Positions 1 to 5,487 of a stretch of DNA of 11,111 nucleotides are shown piece by piece; position 1 is the first letter of the stretch, and each line of letters begins with the position of its first letter. The stretch lies in NCBI GenBank assembly GCA_031255275.1, contig JAIRSV010000076.1:1-11111 (forward strand), in the 5' to 3' direction. The position numbers and the translations under genes were made by a program. Source of the stretch: Proteiniphilum sp. Its GTDB lineage: Bacteria; Bacteroidota; Bacteroidia; Bacteroidales; Dysgonomonadaceae. Below the pieces are notes generated by a model. The model had not been told where the DNA came from. It saw only the letters and a program-made list of their open reading frames with translations, and did no database searches.

Positions 1-446
1 ATCGGAGTGCTAATGCTGTACGGTAGCCGGCCGTCGTAAACAAATCCGGAATCCCGGAACGCGTATACGGAGATATTATTGTTTTTGGCATTATCATAGA
101 TATACAGTTTTTTTTCACCATCAGTGGCCAGGAGGGGAAACAGAAATTCATCGGGACCCTCTCCCTTCAGGCCGAACCGGGAATGATACCGGAAATCGGG
201 CAGTGTGTAGACGTAGAAGAAGGTATCCACTACGGATGTTTGAATGATTACCCGGTTATCCATGCGAATCCATCGTCTTATGTCAATGATTTCATGCATC
301 GGCATACTGTCGCACGCAAACGTAATGTCTTCGGAGACGGGGATCCTGCTTTCCCTGACGCGAGTCGTGTCTCCGCTTTTGGACGTACATCCTTCGAACA
401 GCAAAATACAAAGTGCTGTAATAAAAATTAGTAGATTTGTTTTCAT
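1..446 (-). CDS. Lipoprotein with putative 6-bladed beta-propeller, C-terminus cut by window edge
   Basis: The minus strand is open from an ATG at 446-444 to the window edge, giving 148 codons with no stop. The protein starts MKTNLLIFITALCILLFEGC, a short hydrophobic signal ending at Cys20, followed by a polar Ser/Thr-rich stretch. This fits a Bacteroidota lipoprotein, although FEGC is not a perfect lipobox. Residues 95-101 read GEGPDEF. This resembles the GxGPxEF motif that recurs in the Bacteroidota 6-bladed beta-propeller (TolB-like, BF3164-type) lipoproteins, and the following strand LYIYDNAKNNNISVY looks like a propeller blade. These proteins are usually around 350-400 residues, so more than half is outside the window. 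Ligand and function are unknown. It diverges from the cytochrome operon and is separated from it by the repeat island, so it is probably a separate unit. The open frame and signal are seen directly; the propeller assignment is inferred from one motif. Confidence 0.8.
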   Translation of the reverse strand, partial: MKTNLLIFITALCILLFEGCTSKSGDTTRVRESRIPVSEDITFACDSMPMHEIIDIRRWIRMDNRVIIQTSVVDTFFYVYTLPDFRYHSRFGLKGEGPDEFLFPLLATDGEKKLYIYDNAKNNNISVYAFRDSGFVYDGRLPYSISTP

Positions 447-655
447 ATAAAAAATTTGAAAGAGCGCCATGCCGGCGCATTGGTTTTATAAATTATTTGA
501 ATTATTTGTTCGTTGATGTTTCGGTATATCCCGGATCCTGTCTGAAATACTTTCCCAGAACTGAAAGTAAAAGTAGTGATAATTCTTCAGACATTCGGTT
601 TTTTGCCCCGGAAATCTTAAATTTTTCGTAAAAATTTGACTTTAAGCATAAAATG
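447..655. other. Intergenic region, no gene seen
   Basis: This is an A/T-rich spacer upstream of the minus-strand lipoprotein gene and should hold its promoter, but no clean Bacteroidota -7 box (TAnnTTTG) was found on that strand. It contains an A/T inverted repeat, AAATTTTT (619-626) / AAAAATTT (630-637), with a 3-base loop. Short open frames crossing it show no recognisable protein features. Confidence 0.5.
464..478. other. Short GC hairpin upstream of the lipoprotein gene
   Basis: GCGCC (464-468) and GGCGC (474-478) form a 5-bp stem around a 5-base loop, 17 nt upstream of the minus-strand lipoprotein ATG. Read on the minus strand it is followed by a T-rich stretch before the start codon. 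It could be a 5'-leader structure, a weak attenuator, or chance. Confidence 0.35.
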
Positions 656-701
656 CGTCTGTTTTGCTCTGAATTTCTGTGCAGAAACGGACGATTTTTT
701 T
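656..701 (+). terminator. Terminator-like hairpin with T tract, no upstream gene
   Basis: CGTCTGTTTTGC (656-667) pairs with GCAGAAACGGACG (681-693), giving about 12 pairs with one G-T wobble and one bulged G. Seven T residues follow at 695-701. This is the classic intrinsic terminator layout for plus-strand transcription. No plus-strand gene lies upstream in the window, so its role is unclear. It abuts the left end of the repeat island and its T tract lies just outside the first repeat unit. Confidence 0.5.
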
Positions 702-806
702 AAGAAGTTAAGAAGTGGAGAAAACCAGCTCGGGGAGCGCCCGAGTGGCAAGGGGCGGGAGCTTCATTAATGGAAAATGGAAAGTTGAGAGTTGAAAATG
801 TTTTTT
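702..806 (+). repeat. Repeat unit 1 (direct)
   Basis: The unit consists of an AAGAAGTTAAGAAGTGGAG head, then GAAAACCAGCTCGGGG. A 6-bp stem follows, CTCGGG (729-734) / CCCGAG (740-745), then GGCAAGGGGCGGGAGC. Next come four degenerate heptads (771-800, TGGAAAA, TGGAAAG, TTGAGAG, TTGAAAA) and a T6 tail (801-806). Unit 5 on the right is its near-exact reverse complement. Confidence 0.9.
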
Positions 807-909
807 AAGAAGGAGAAGTGGAGAAAACCAGCTCGGGGGTCGCCTGAGCGGCACGGGGCGGGTACTTCAATAATGGACAATTGAAAGTTGAGAGTTGAAA
901 ATGTTTTTT
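807..909 (+). repeat. Repeat unit 2 (direct)
   Basis: Same order of parts as unit 1, with several substitutions in the G/C block (for example GGGGGTCGCCTGAG in place of GGGGAGCGCCCGAG). The stem survives with one G-T wobble. The heptads are at 874-903 (TGGACAA, TTGAAAG, TTGAGAG, TTGAAAA), followed by a T6 tail at 904-909. Confidence 0.9.
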
Positions 910-987
910 AAGAATTAGAGAAGTGGAGAAAACCAGCTCAGGGAACGCCCGAGCGGCAAGGGGCGGGAGCACCCGCCCCGACGAGCG
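910..987 (+). repeat. Repeat unit 3 (direct, different tail)
   Basis: This copy keeps the GAGAAGTGGAGAAAACCAGC head and the G/C block but has no heptads. Instead it runs into an 8-bp hairpin, GGGGCGGG (960-967), loop AGCA, CCCGCCCC (972-979), then GACGAGCG. Unit 4 is its inverted partner. Confidence 0.9.
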
Positions 988-1045
988 ATTTCGGAGCGCG
1001 ATAGCGCATAGTTACATTACTTTTCATTATCACATCAACACGCCC

Positions 1046-1127
1046 CCGTCATTCTGAGCGCAGCCGAAGAATCTGTTTCTATGATTGAGATTCCTCCGTT
1101 TCGCTGACGCTTTAGTCGGAATGACGG
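1046..1127. repeat. Inner CGTCATTCTGAG-type palindrome
   Basis: CCGTCATTCTGA (1046-1057) pairs with TCGGAATGACGG (1116-1127), with one wobble-like mismatch, and further partial pairing extends inwards (GAAGAATCT opposite AGATTCCTC). Related imperfect palindromes beginning GTCATTCTGAGC are a widespread dispersed repeat in Bacteroidota and some other bacteria. Here one lies at the centre of the larger inverted repeat. It does not encode a gene. Confidence 0.85.
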
Positions 1128-1150
1128 CACTGTCATCGCATTAACTTTTT

Positions 1151-1225
1151 CGTTCGTCGGGGCGGGTGCTCCCGCCCCTTGCCACTCGGGCGCTCCCTGA
1201 GCTGGTTTTCTCCACATCCACTTAA
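1151..1225 (-). repeat. Repeat unit 4 (inverted partner of unit 3)
   Basis: The reverse complement matches unit 3 through CCCCGACGAxCG, the GGGGCGGG (1159-1166) / CCCGCCCC (1171-1178) hairpin, the G/C block and GGAGAAAACCAGC. It joins directly to the heptads of unit 5. Confidence 0.9.
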
Positions 1226-1322
1226 CATTTTCAACTTTCAACTTTCCATTAATGAAGCTCCCGCCCCTTGCCACTCGGGCGCTCCCCGAGCTAGTTTTCT
1301 CCACTTCTTAACTTCTTAAAAA
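1226..1322 (-). repeat. Repeat unit 5 (inverted partner of unit 1)
   Basis: The reverse complement reproduces unit 1: A-rich head, GGAGAAAACTAGC (one change from unit 1), the G/C block, GGGGCGGGAGCTTCATTAATG, and three heptads read in reverse at 1226-1249. It has one heptad fewer than unit 1. It ends in the A run that mirrors the T run at 695-701. Confidence 0.9.
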
Positions 1323-1335
1323 AACAGGCCCTGCA

Positions 1336-1351
1336 CAGACAGTCAGTCAGT
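1336..1351. repeat. CAGA/CAGT tetranucleotide run
   Basis: CAGACAGTCAGTCAGT is four tandem 4-bp units with one change in the first. It lies just right of the repeat island. It is short and non-coding; no function is apparent. Confidence 0.6.
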
Positions 1352-1359
1352 AAAAAGAA

Positions 1360-1430
1360 TATTTTAGCAGGAAAAGCGTATTTTTCAGGCTGATTTTTTT
1401 AAATAGAATAAAAATTCGTACTTTTACAGG
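1360..1430 (+). promoter_or_regulatory. Putative operon promoter with repeated TAYTTTnnCAGG elements
   Basis: The stretch between the repeat island and the cytochrome gene is A/T-rich. TACTTTTA (1419-1426) is one mismatch from the Bacteroidota -7 consensus TAnnTTTG, and a T run at 1394-1400 lies at about -33 spacing. A similar sequence occurs three times: TATTTTAGCAGG (1360-1371), TATTTTTCAGG (1379-1389) and TACTTTTACAGG (1419-1430). The first two are 19 bp apart, and if the promoter is right they lie in an activator-like position upstream of it. This is a pattern reading only. Confidence 0.3.
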
Positions 1431-1492
1431 CCGGATAACGGAAGCATATAAAACAGGAACTATTTTTTATAACCTCTTATCAAGAAACAGTA

Positions 1493-3067
1493 ATGTCAAG
1501 GCGTACAAGAAGAAGGATGTGGGGAACAGGAAGAAAACAGCGACAGCGGAAAAACCTTTACCTGTTCACCGGCATGTTCATCGGAATCATATTTGTCGTA
1601 ACACTCTACCGGACATCGGTCTATTTCTCCACGAACGAATCATGCATGATCTGCCACGTACACCCGCACGTGGAAGAGAGCTGGATGCTCTCGGAACACA
1701 TGAACAACGGAAGCGGAGTCATGGTAAACTGCATAGACTGTCACCTTCCGCCCGAAGACAATATCCGGGCTCACTACACCGCCAAAGCCTCTCTGGGGAT
1801 ACGCCACGCATGGAACACGCTCGTCAAAAACCCCGACGGGATTGACTGGGAGAAGAAATCGCAACTGGAACATGCCGTGAAATACATCCCCAACGAATCC
1901 TGCGTGAAATGTCACCACAACCTCTTTCCCCAGGGAATCGTCGATGACGCCATCACAGCACACCTCTACTACGAAGAGAATGTGAAAAAATTCGACCTGC
2001 AATGCATCAGCTGCCACCTGGATGCAGGACACTATAACCCAAACTATTCGCACGGACAAATGACCGGAATCCCCGGACAGACCGCCTCCGTCTCCGCAGA
2101 CAGCATTGCACGCTACAAAGAACCGGCCACAATCACCGCCTTCGCCGGCTATACCGAACAGATACCCGGAACCACCGTCTCGTTCAACATGATAGCCATC
2201 AAAGGCGGCACCTTCACAATGGGAAGCCCCGAAGAAGAAGCCTTCCGCAATCCGGACGAATCACCACAACACGAAGTATCCCTGAGTCCCTTCTTTATGG
2301 CCGAAACGGAAACTACGTGGGATCAGTACTGGGCATTCTACGCCGAAACGATGAGCGAAGGACGCACTCCGCCGGAAACAGTATACGAAAACAACCGGAA
2401 TATACCGGACGCAGACGCCATCTCAGGGCCCACGCCACCGTTCGGTTACCCCGACCAGGGCTGGGGACAGGGCGACTATCCCGCCATCACGATGACACAC
2501 TATGCCGCAGAAATATTCTGCCGGTGGCTGTCGGAGAAAACAGGCAAAAAATACCGCCTCCCCACCGAAGCCGAATGGGAATACGCCGCCCGCGGCGGAA
2601 CAAAAACCCCCTACTTCTTCCCCGGAAGCCCGAGGGATTTCTCCGACCGGGGATTTCTCCGGAATATCCTCAAGCCGAAAACCGCCGGCATCACCTCATA
2701 CGTGATCTACAACAAAAACGGCGAAAGCCGTACCCATTCACCCTCGCAGGTCAACCCCAATCCGTTCGGGCTGAAAAACATGTCAGGAAACGTAATGGAG
2801 TACACAGCCGACAGGTACGACCCGAAAGCATACGCCAAACGATCCGGCGTCACCCGCGATCCCTGCGTGACCGAAGGCGAAGAATGGGTAGTCCGGGGAG
2901 GATTCTATGCCTCCGACGCAGCAGACCTTCGCAGCGCAAGTCGCGCCCATACGCAGCATGACGACTGGCTGCGAACAGATCCGCAACAGCCGAAAAGCAT
3001 CTGGTGGTACTCCGATATGAAAGGAATCGGATTCCGCGTGGTCTGCGAACCGGAAACTCCACTGTAA
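1493..3067 (+). CDS. NapC/NrfH-like tetrahaem cytochrome c fused to an FGE/SUMF1-like domain
   Basis: The 524-residue protein has a basic N-terminus (residues 1-20), one membrane anchor (about 22-45), and an envelope-facing remainder. Four haem c sites follow: CMICH 51-55, CIDCH 80-84, CVKCH 137-141 and CISCH 171-175. The number, spacing and single anchor match NapC/NirT/NrfH proteins, which pass electrons from menaquinol to periplasmic partners. After a linker (about 190-230), residues 231-520 form an FGE-sulfatase (SUMF1) fold: GGTFTMGSPEEE 238-249, YRLPTEAEWEYAARGG 354-369, NPFGLKNMSGNVMEYT 423-438, WVVRGGFY 465-472 and a GFR motif 513-515. The two catalytic cysteines of true FGE are absent around 472-484, so sulfatase activation is unlikely; the domain may bind a partner or ligand. 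It probably heads the operon, with CcsBA three genes downstream as its maturation factor. No nitrite reductase (NrfA) gene follows. Both domain assignments are firm; the function is unknown. Confidence 0.92.
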   Translation: MSRRTRRRMWGTGRKQRQRKNLYLFTGMFIGIIFVVTLYRTSVYFSTNESCMICHVHPHVEESWMLSEHMNNGSGVMVNCIDCHLPPEDNIRAHYTAKASLGIRHAWNTLVKNPDGIDWEKKSQLEHAVKYIPNESCVKCHHNLFPQGIVDDAITAHLYYEENVKKFDLQCISCHLDAGHYNPNYSHGQMTGIPGQTASVSADSIARYKEPATITAFAGYTEQIPGTTVSFNMIAIKGGTFTMGSPEEEAFRNPDESPQHEVSLSPFFMAETETTWDQYWAFYAETMSEGRTPPETVYENNRNIPDADAISGPTPPFGYPDQGWGQGDYPAITMTHYAAEIFCRWLSEKTGKKYRLPTEAEWEYAARGGTKTPYFFPGSPRDFSDRGFLRNILKPKTAGITSYVIYNKNGESRTHSPSQVNPNPFGLKNMSGNVMEYTADRYDPKAYAKRSGVTRDPCVTEGEEWVVRGGFYASDAADLRSASRAHTQHDDWLRTDPQQPKSIWWYSDMKGIGFRVVCEPETPL

Positions 3068-3153
3068 TTCGCGCATCGCATTATTTAACAGCCGTTGAAT
3101 AACAATTCACAAACAACCCGGAAACAATCGAACTAATAATTTAAAACAGTCAT

Positions 3154-4539
3154 ATGAAAAGTGAAAACAGTGTAACCAGAAGGTCATTCATAAAGACCTC
3201 CGCCGCCGCAGGAGCAGCCGGCGTAATCGGAACCGGTTCCGCCGCAGGCATCCTGACCTCCTGCAACTATGCGGCGAAACAGGAAAAAGAAGAAAATGTA
3301 CCGTTGAAAGCCCCCGGCAGCTACTACATCCCGGAACTCCCGGACACGGCCTCCGACGGAAAAAAACTGAAAGCAGGCATAGTCGGCTGCGGCAGCCGCG
3401 GTTCAGGCGCCACCATCAACTACCTGAATGCCGGCAGCGGCATCACCGTCACAGCCCTGGGCGACGTATTCCAGGACAAGGTAGACGGCCTGGCCGAGAA
3501 ACTGATGAACGAAAGAAACATAGACATTCCCGCCGACAAACGCTTTGTCGGACTGGACGCCTATCAGCAGGTAATCGACAGCGATATTGACATACTGATT
3601 GACTGTACACCCCCATTCTTTCGCCCGGAACACTTTAAATACGCAGTAGAAAAAAACAAGCACTGCTTTCTGGAAAAGCCAATCTGCGTAGACGCCGTAG
3701 GCTACCGCACCATCGTAGCAGCCTCCAAGCAGGCGCAGGCCAAAAAACTGACCGTCGTAACCGGAACGCAGCGCCACCACCAGCGCAGCTACGTAGAATC
3801 ATACAAAATGATCATGGACGGCGCCATCGGCGAAATTACCGGCGGAGCGGTCTACTGGAACCAAAGCATGTTGTGGTATCGCGAACGGCAGCCGCAATGG
3901 AAAGATTTCGAATACATGGTACGCGACTGGGTAAACTGGAAATGGCTCTCAGGCGACCATATCGTAGAGCAACACGTACATAATATAGATGTATTTACCT
4001 GGTTCACCGGACTGAAACCCCTCAGCGCCGTCGGCTTCGGATCGCGCCAGCGCCGCGTGACGGGTGACCAGTACGACAACTTCAGCATCGACTTCACGAT
4101 GGAAAACGGTATTCACCTGCACAGCATGTGCCGCCAGATAGACGGCTGCGCCAATAACGTAAGCGAATTTATCCAGGGAACAAAAGGATCATGGTCAACC
4201 GCCAACGGATATGTAATCAGAGACCTTGCAGGTAAAGAAATTTGGCGGTATGACGAAGAGGCCGAAAAGAGCAACTCTCAGCAGACCGACCCCTATACAC
4301 TGGAGCACGTGAACATGATCAACTGCATACGCAAAAACGAGCCGATAGAACTGGCCTCGGAAACAGCCGTCTCAAACATGGCCGCCATCATGGGACGCGA
4401 GTCCGCCTATACCGGACAGAAAACGACCTGGGAAGCCACGATAGCCGCCCCGCTCGATTACATGCCCGCCGACCTGAATATAGACGGCTGGATGAATATG
4501 AAAAATTTTACGGTACCCGTGCCCGGAAGCGGAAAATAA
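3154..4539 (+). CDS. Tat-exported Gfo/Idh/MocA-family oxidoreductase, probable lipoprotein
   Basis: The 461-residue protein starts with a Tat signal: RRSFIK at 9-14, a small-residue hydrophobic core, and LTSC with Cys37 as a plausible lipidation site. The mature part has a Rossmann NAD(P)-binding domain, with GxGxxG at 78-83 (GCGSRG). It carries the family EKP motif at 174-176, whose Lys175 is the usual substrate/cofactor residue, and a His-rich HVHNID segment at 274-279 that fits the catalytic HxxxD region. Family members oxidise or reduce sugars and polyols. Exported ones, such as Zymomonas glucose-fructose oxidoreductase, leave the cell folded with a tightly held nicotinamide cofactor. Several Bacteroidota members make 3-keto sugars. 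The start follows an 86-nt gap containing TTAACAGCCG and AACAATCGAAC elements, and the next gene begins 12 nt after the stop. The substrate cannot be read from the sequence. How the bound cofactor would be reoxidised in the periplasm is the key question, given the cytochrome gene upstream. Confidence 0.93.
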   Translation: MKSENSVTRRSFIKTSAAAGAAGVIGTGSAAGILTSCNYAAKQEKEENVPLKAPGSYYIPELPDTASDGKKLKAGIVGCGSRGSGATINYLNAGSGITVTALGDVFQDKVDGLAEKLMNERNIDIPADKRFVGLDAYQQVIDSDIDILIDCTPPFFRPEHFKYAVEKNKHCFLEKPICVDAVGYRTIVAASKQAQAKKLTVVTGTQRHHQRSYVESYKMIMDGAIGEITGGAVYWNQSMLWYRERQPQWKDFEYMVRDWVNWKWLSGDHIVEQHVHNIDVFTWFTGLKPLSAVGFGSRQRRVTGDQYDNFSIDFTMENGIHLHSMCRQIDGCANNVSEFIQGTKGSWSTANGYVIRDLAGKEIWRYDEEAEKSNSQQTDPYTLEHVNMINCIRKNEPIELASETAVSNMAAIMGRESAYTGQKTTWEATIAAPLDYMPADLNIDGWMNMKNFTVPVPGSGK

Positions 4540-4551
4540 ACAGCGAAAATC

Positions 4552-5487
4552 ATGACATTTGACAGAAGAAAATTCCTGACGGCCACCCTGGCCGGATCAG
4601 CCGCCATAGTGGCCGGAGGATGCCACACGTTCGCCGCTGCGAAACAGGAACGGAAATCAGCGTCGGCAAAGGGAAGCGACCCTGCCGCCGGCGCAAAACT
4701 GAATATCTCTTTTCAGGAAGGAACCCCTCCCGGAACAACCCTCAGCGAAAAATTCGACTTTATGGAAGAGCACGGCGTGACGGGTTTCGAACCGCACGGC
4801 AGACCCCTGCTTGAAAGAGGACAGGAGATAAAAGACGCCCTCAAGGGACGGAATATAAAAGTGAGCGCCATCTGTGCCGGTTTCGAAGGCTTCATCCTCT
4901 CCTCCGACCCGGAGATACGGAAAAAATGCCGCGACACGATGGCGGAACTGATCGTTGCCGCCGGAGAAGTAGAATCCGTCGGCGTAATCATAGTTCCCGC
5001 CTTCAACGGCCAGACGCCCGCGATGCCCCACACGCGGGAAACACGCGACTTCCTTTGCGAACAGTTTGACGAAATGGGCACCTTTGCCCGACAGCACGGA
5101 ACAACCGTTATCTTCGAACCGCTGAACCGTAACGAAGCATTCTACCTTCGCCAGGTAGCCGACGCCGCCTCCATTTGCCGCGATATTAACAATCCCGGCG
5201 TGAAGTGCATGGGCGACTTCTGGCACATGACCTGGGAAGAAAATTGCGACATGGCCGCATTCCTTTCGGCGGGAGAACACCTCCGTCACGTACACGTGGC
5301 CAGCCGGAAGCGGCGCAGCATGCCCGGCGAAGACGGCGAAGCCGACAACTACGTGGCCGGTTTCAGAGGACTTAAGATGATGGGTTACGACAAGTACGTC
5401 AGCTTTGAGTGCGGCGCACAGGGCGATCGCAGCATCGTCGTGCCGGCAGCCCTCGAATTACTTCGCAAACAGTGGGAGGAAGCGTGA
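4552..5487 (+). CDS. Tat-exported xylose-isomerase-like TIM-barrel protein (hydroxypyruvate isomerase/sugar epimerase type)
   Basis: The 311-residue protein begins with a Tat signal, DRRKFL at 4-9, then a hydrophobic Ala/Gly-rich core to Cys24 (VAGGC, a weak lipobox). The mature domain is an AP-endonuclease-2/xylose-isomerase-like barrel. Likely metal ligands are Glu189 in IFEPLNR, Asp222 in MGDFWHM, His248 in HVHVA and Glu286 in SFECG, which is the usual Glu-Asp-His-Glu set. Relatives isomerise or epimerise sugars and small hydroxy-keto acids; many are annotated hydroxypyruvate isomerase or sugar phosphate isomerase/epimerase, and substrate cannot be predicted from the fold. In Bacteroidota and Planctomycetes such barrels often accompany exported Gfo/Idh/MocA oxidoreductases. 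The gene starts 12 nt after the oxidoreductase stop, and its TGA overlaps the GTG start of the CcsBA gene, so the three genes are probably co-translated. All apparent metal ligands are intact, so an active enzyme is expected. Confidence 0.9.
   Translation: MTFDRRKFLTATLAGSAAIVAGGCHTFAAAKQERKSASAKGSDPAAGAKLNISFQEGTPPGTTLSEKFDFMEEHGVTGFEPHGRPLLERGQEIKDALKGRNIKVSAICAGFEGFILSSDPEIRKKCRDTMAELIVAAGEVESVGVIIVPAFNGQTPAMPHTRETRDFLCEQFDEMGTFARQHGTTVIFEPLNRNEAFYLRQVADAASICRDINNPGVKCMGDFWHMTWEENCDMAAFLSAGEHLRHVHVASRKRRSMPGEDGEADNYVAGFRGLKMMGYDKYVSFECGAQGDRSIVVPAALELLRKQWEEA
5474..5480 (+). promoter_or_regulatory. Shine-Dalgarno-like site that decides the CcsBA start
   Basis: GGGAGGA lies 3 nt before the GTG at 5484-5486, inside the end of the TIM-barrel gene. 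Strong sites like this are uncommon in Bacteroidota. Together with the GTGA overlap, it supports GTG 5484 as the CcsBA start. The alternative in-frame ATG at 5409 would add an arginine-rich, non-family N-terminus read out of frame from the previous gene. Confidence 0.6.

Larger units (their letters stand above)
677..1338. repeat. Nested inverted-repeat island
   Basis: Three direct copies of a ~105-bp unit on the left (702-806, 807-909, 910-987) face two inverted copies on the right (1151-1225, 1226-1322). Outermost inverted octamers are CTGTGCAG (677-684) and CTGCACAG (1331-1338). The two ends match over long stretches, including the T-run/A-run borders followed by AAGAAGTTAAGAAGTGGAG and its complement. 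A separate palindrome (1046-1127) sits in the middle. No transposase, no flanking target-site duplication and no plausible gene were found. It fills most of the gap between two divergent transcription units. Confidence 0.93.

Noticed and set aside
183..450. Two short plus-strand open frames opposite the lipoprotein gene
   Set aside because: They are antisense to a 148-codon lipoprotein frame with a signal sequence and propeller motif, and have no recognisable features themselves.
292..480. Minus-strand 62-codon frame overlapping the lipoprotein gene start
   Set aside because: Different frame from the lipoprotein signal sequence, basic low-information peptide, no family features.
1035..1304. 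Minus-strand 89-codon open frame across the repeat island
   Set aside because: It is made entirely of repeat units and the inner palindrome; spurious proteins with the ALRMTG type of sequence arise often from this repeat. No protein features.
702..1322. CRISPR array
   Set aside because: Units are ~105 bp, imperfect, in opposed orientations, without unique spacers of uniform length and without cas genes.
2317..2961. 214-codon plus-strand frame inside the cytochrome/FGE gene
   Set aside because: Arginine-rich shadow of the FGE domain in another frame; the FGE motifs are unambiguous in the main frame.
1493..3067. Functional sulfatase-activating FGE
   Set aside because: The catalytic cysteine pair is missing and no sulfatase gene is present in the window.
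5409..5483. Upstream ATG start for CcsBA
   Set aside because: The added 25 residues are an out-of-frame reading of the conserved end of the TIM-barrel gene; GTG 5484 has a Shine-Dalgarno site and a family-like N-terminus.
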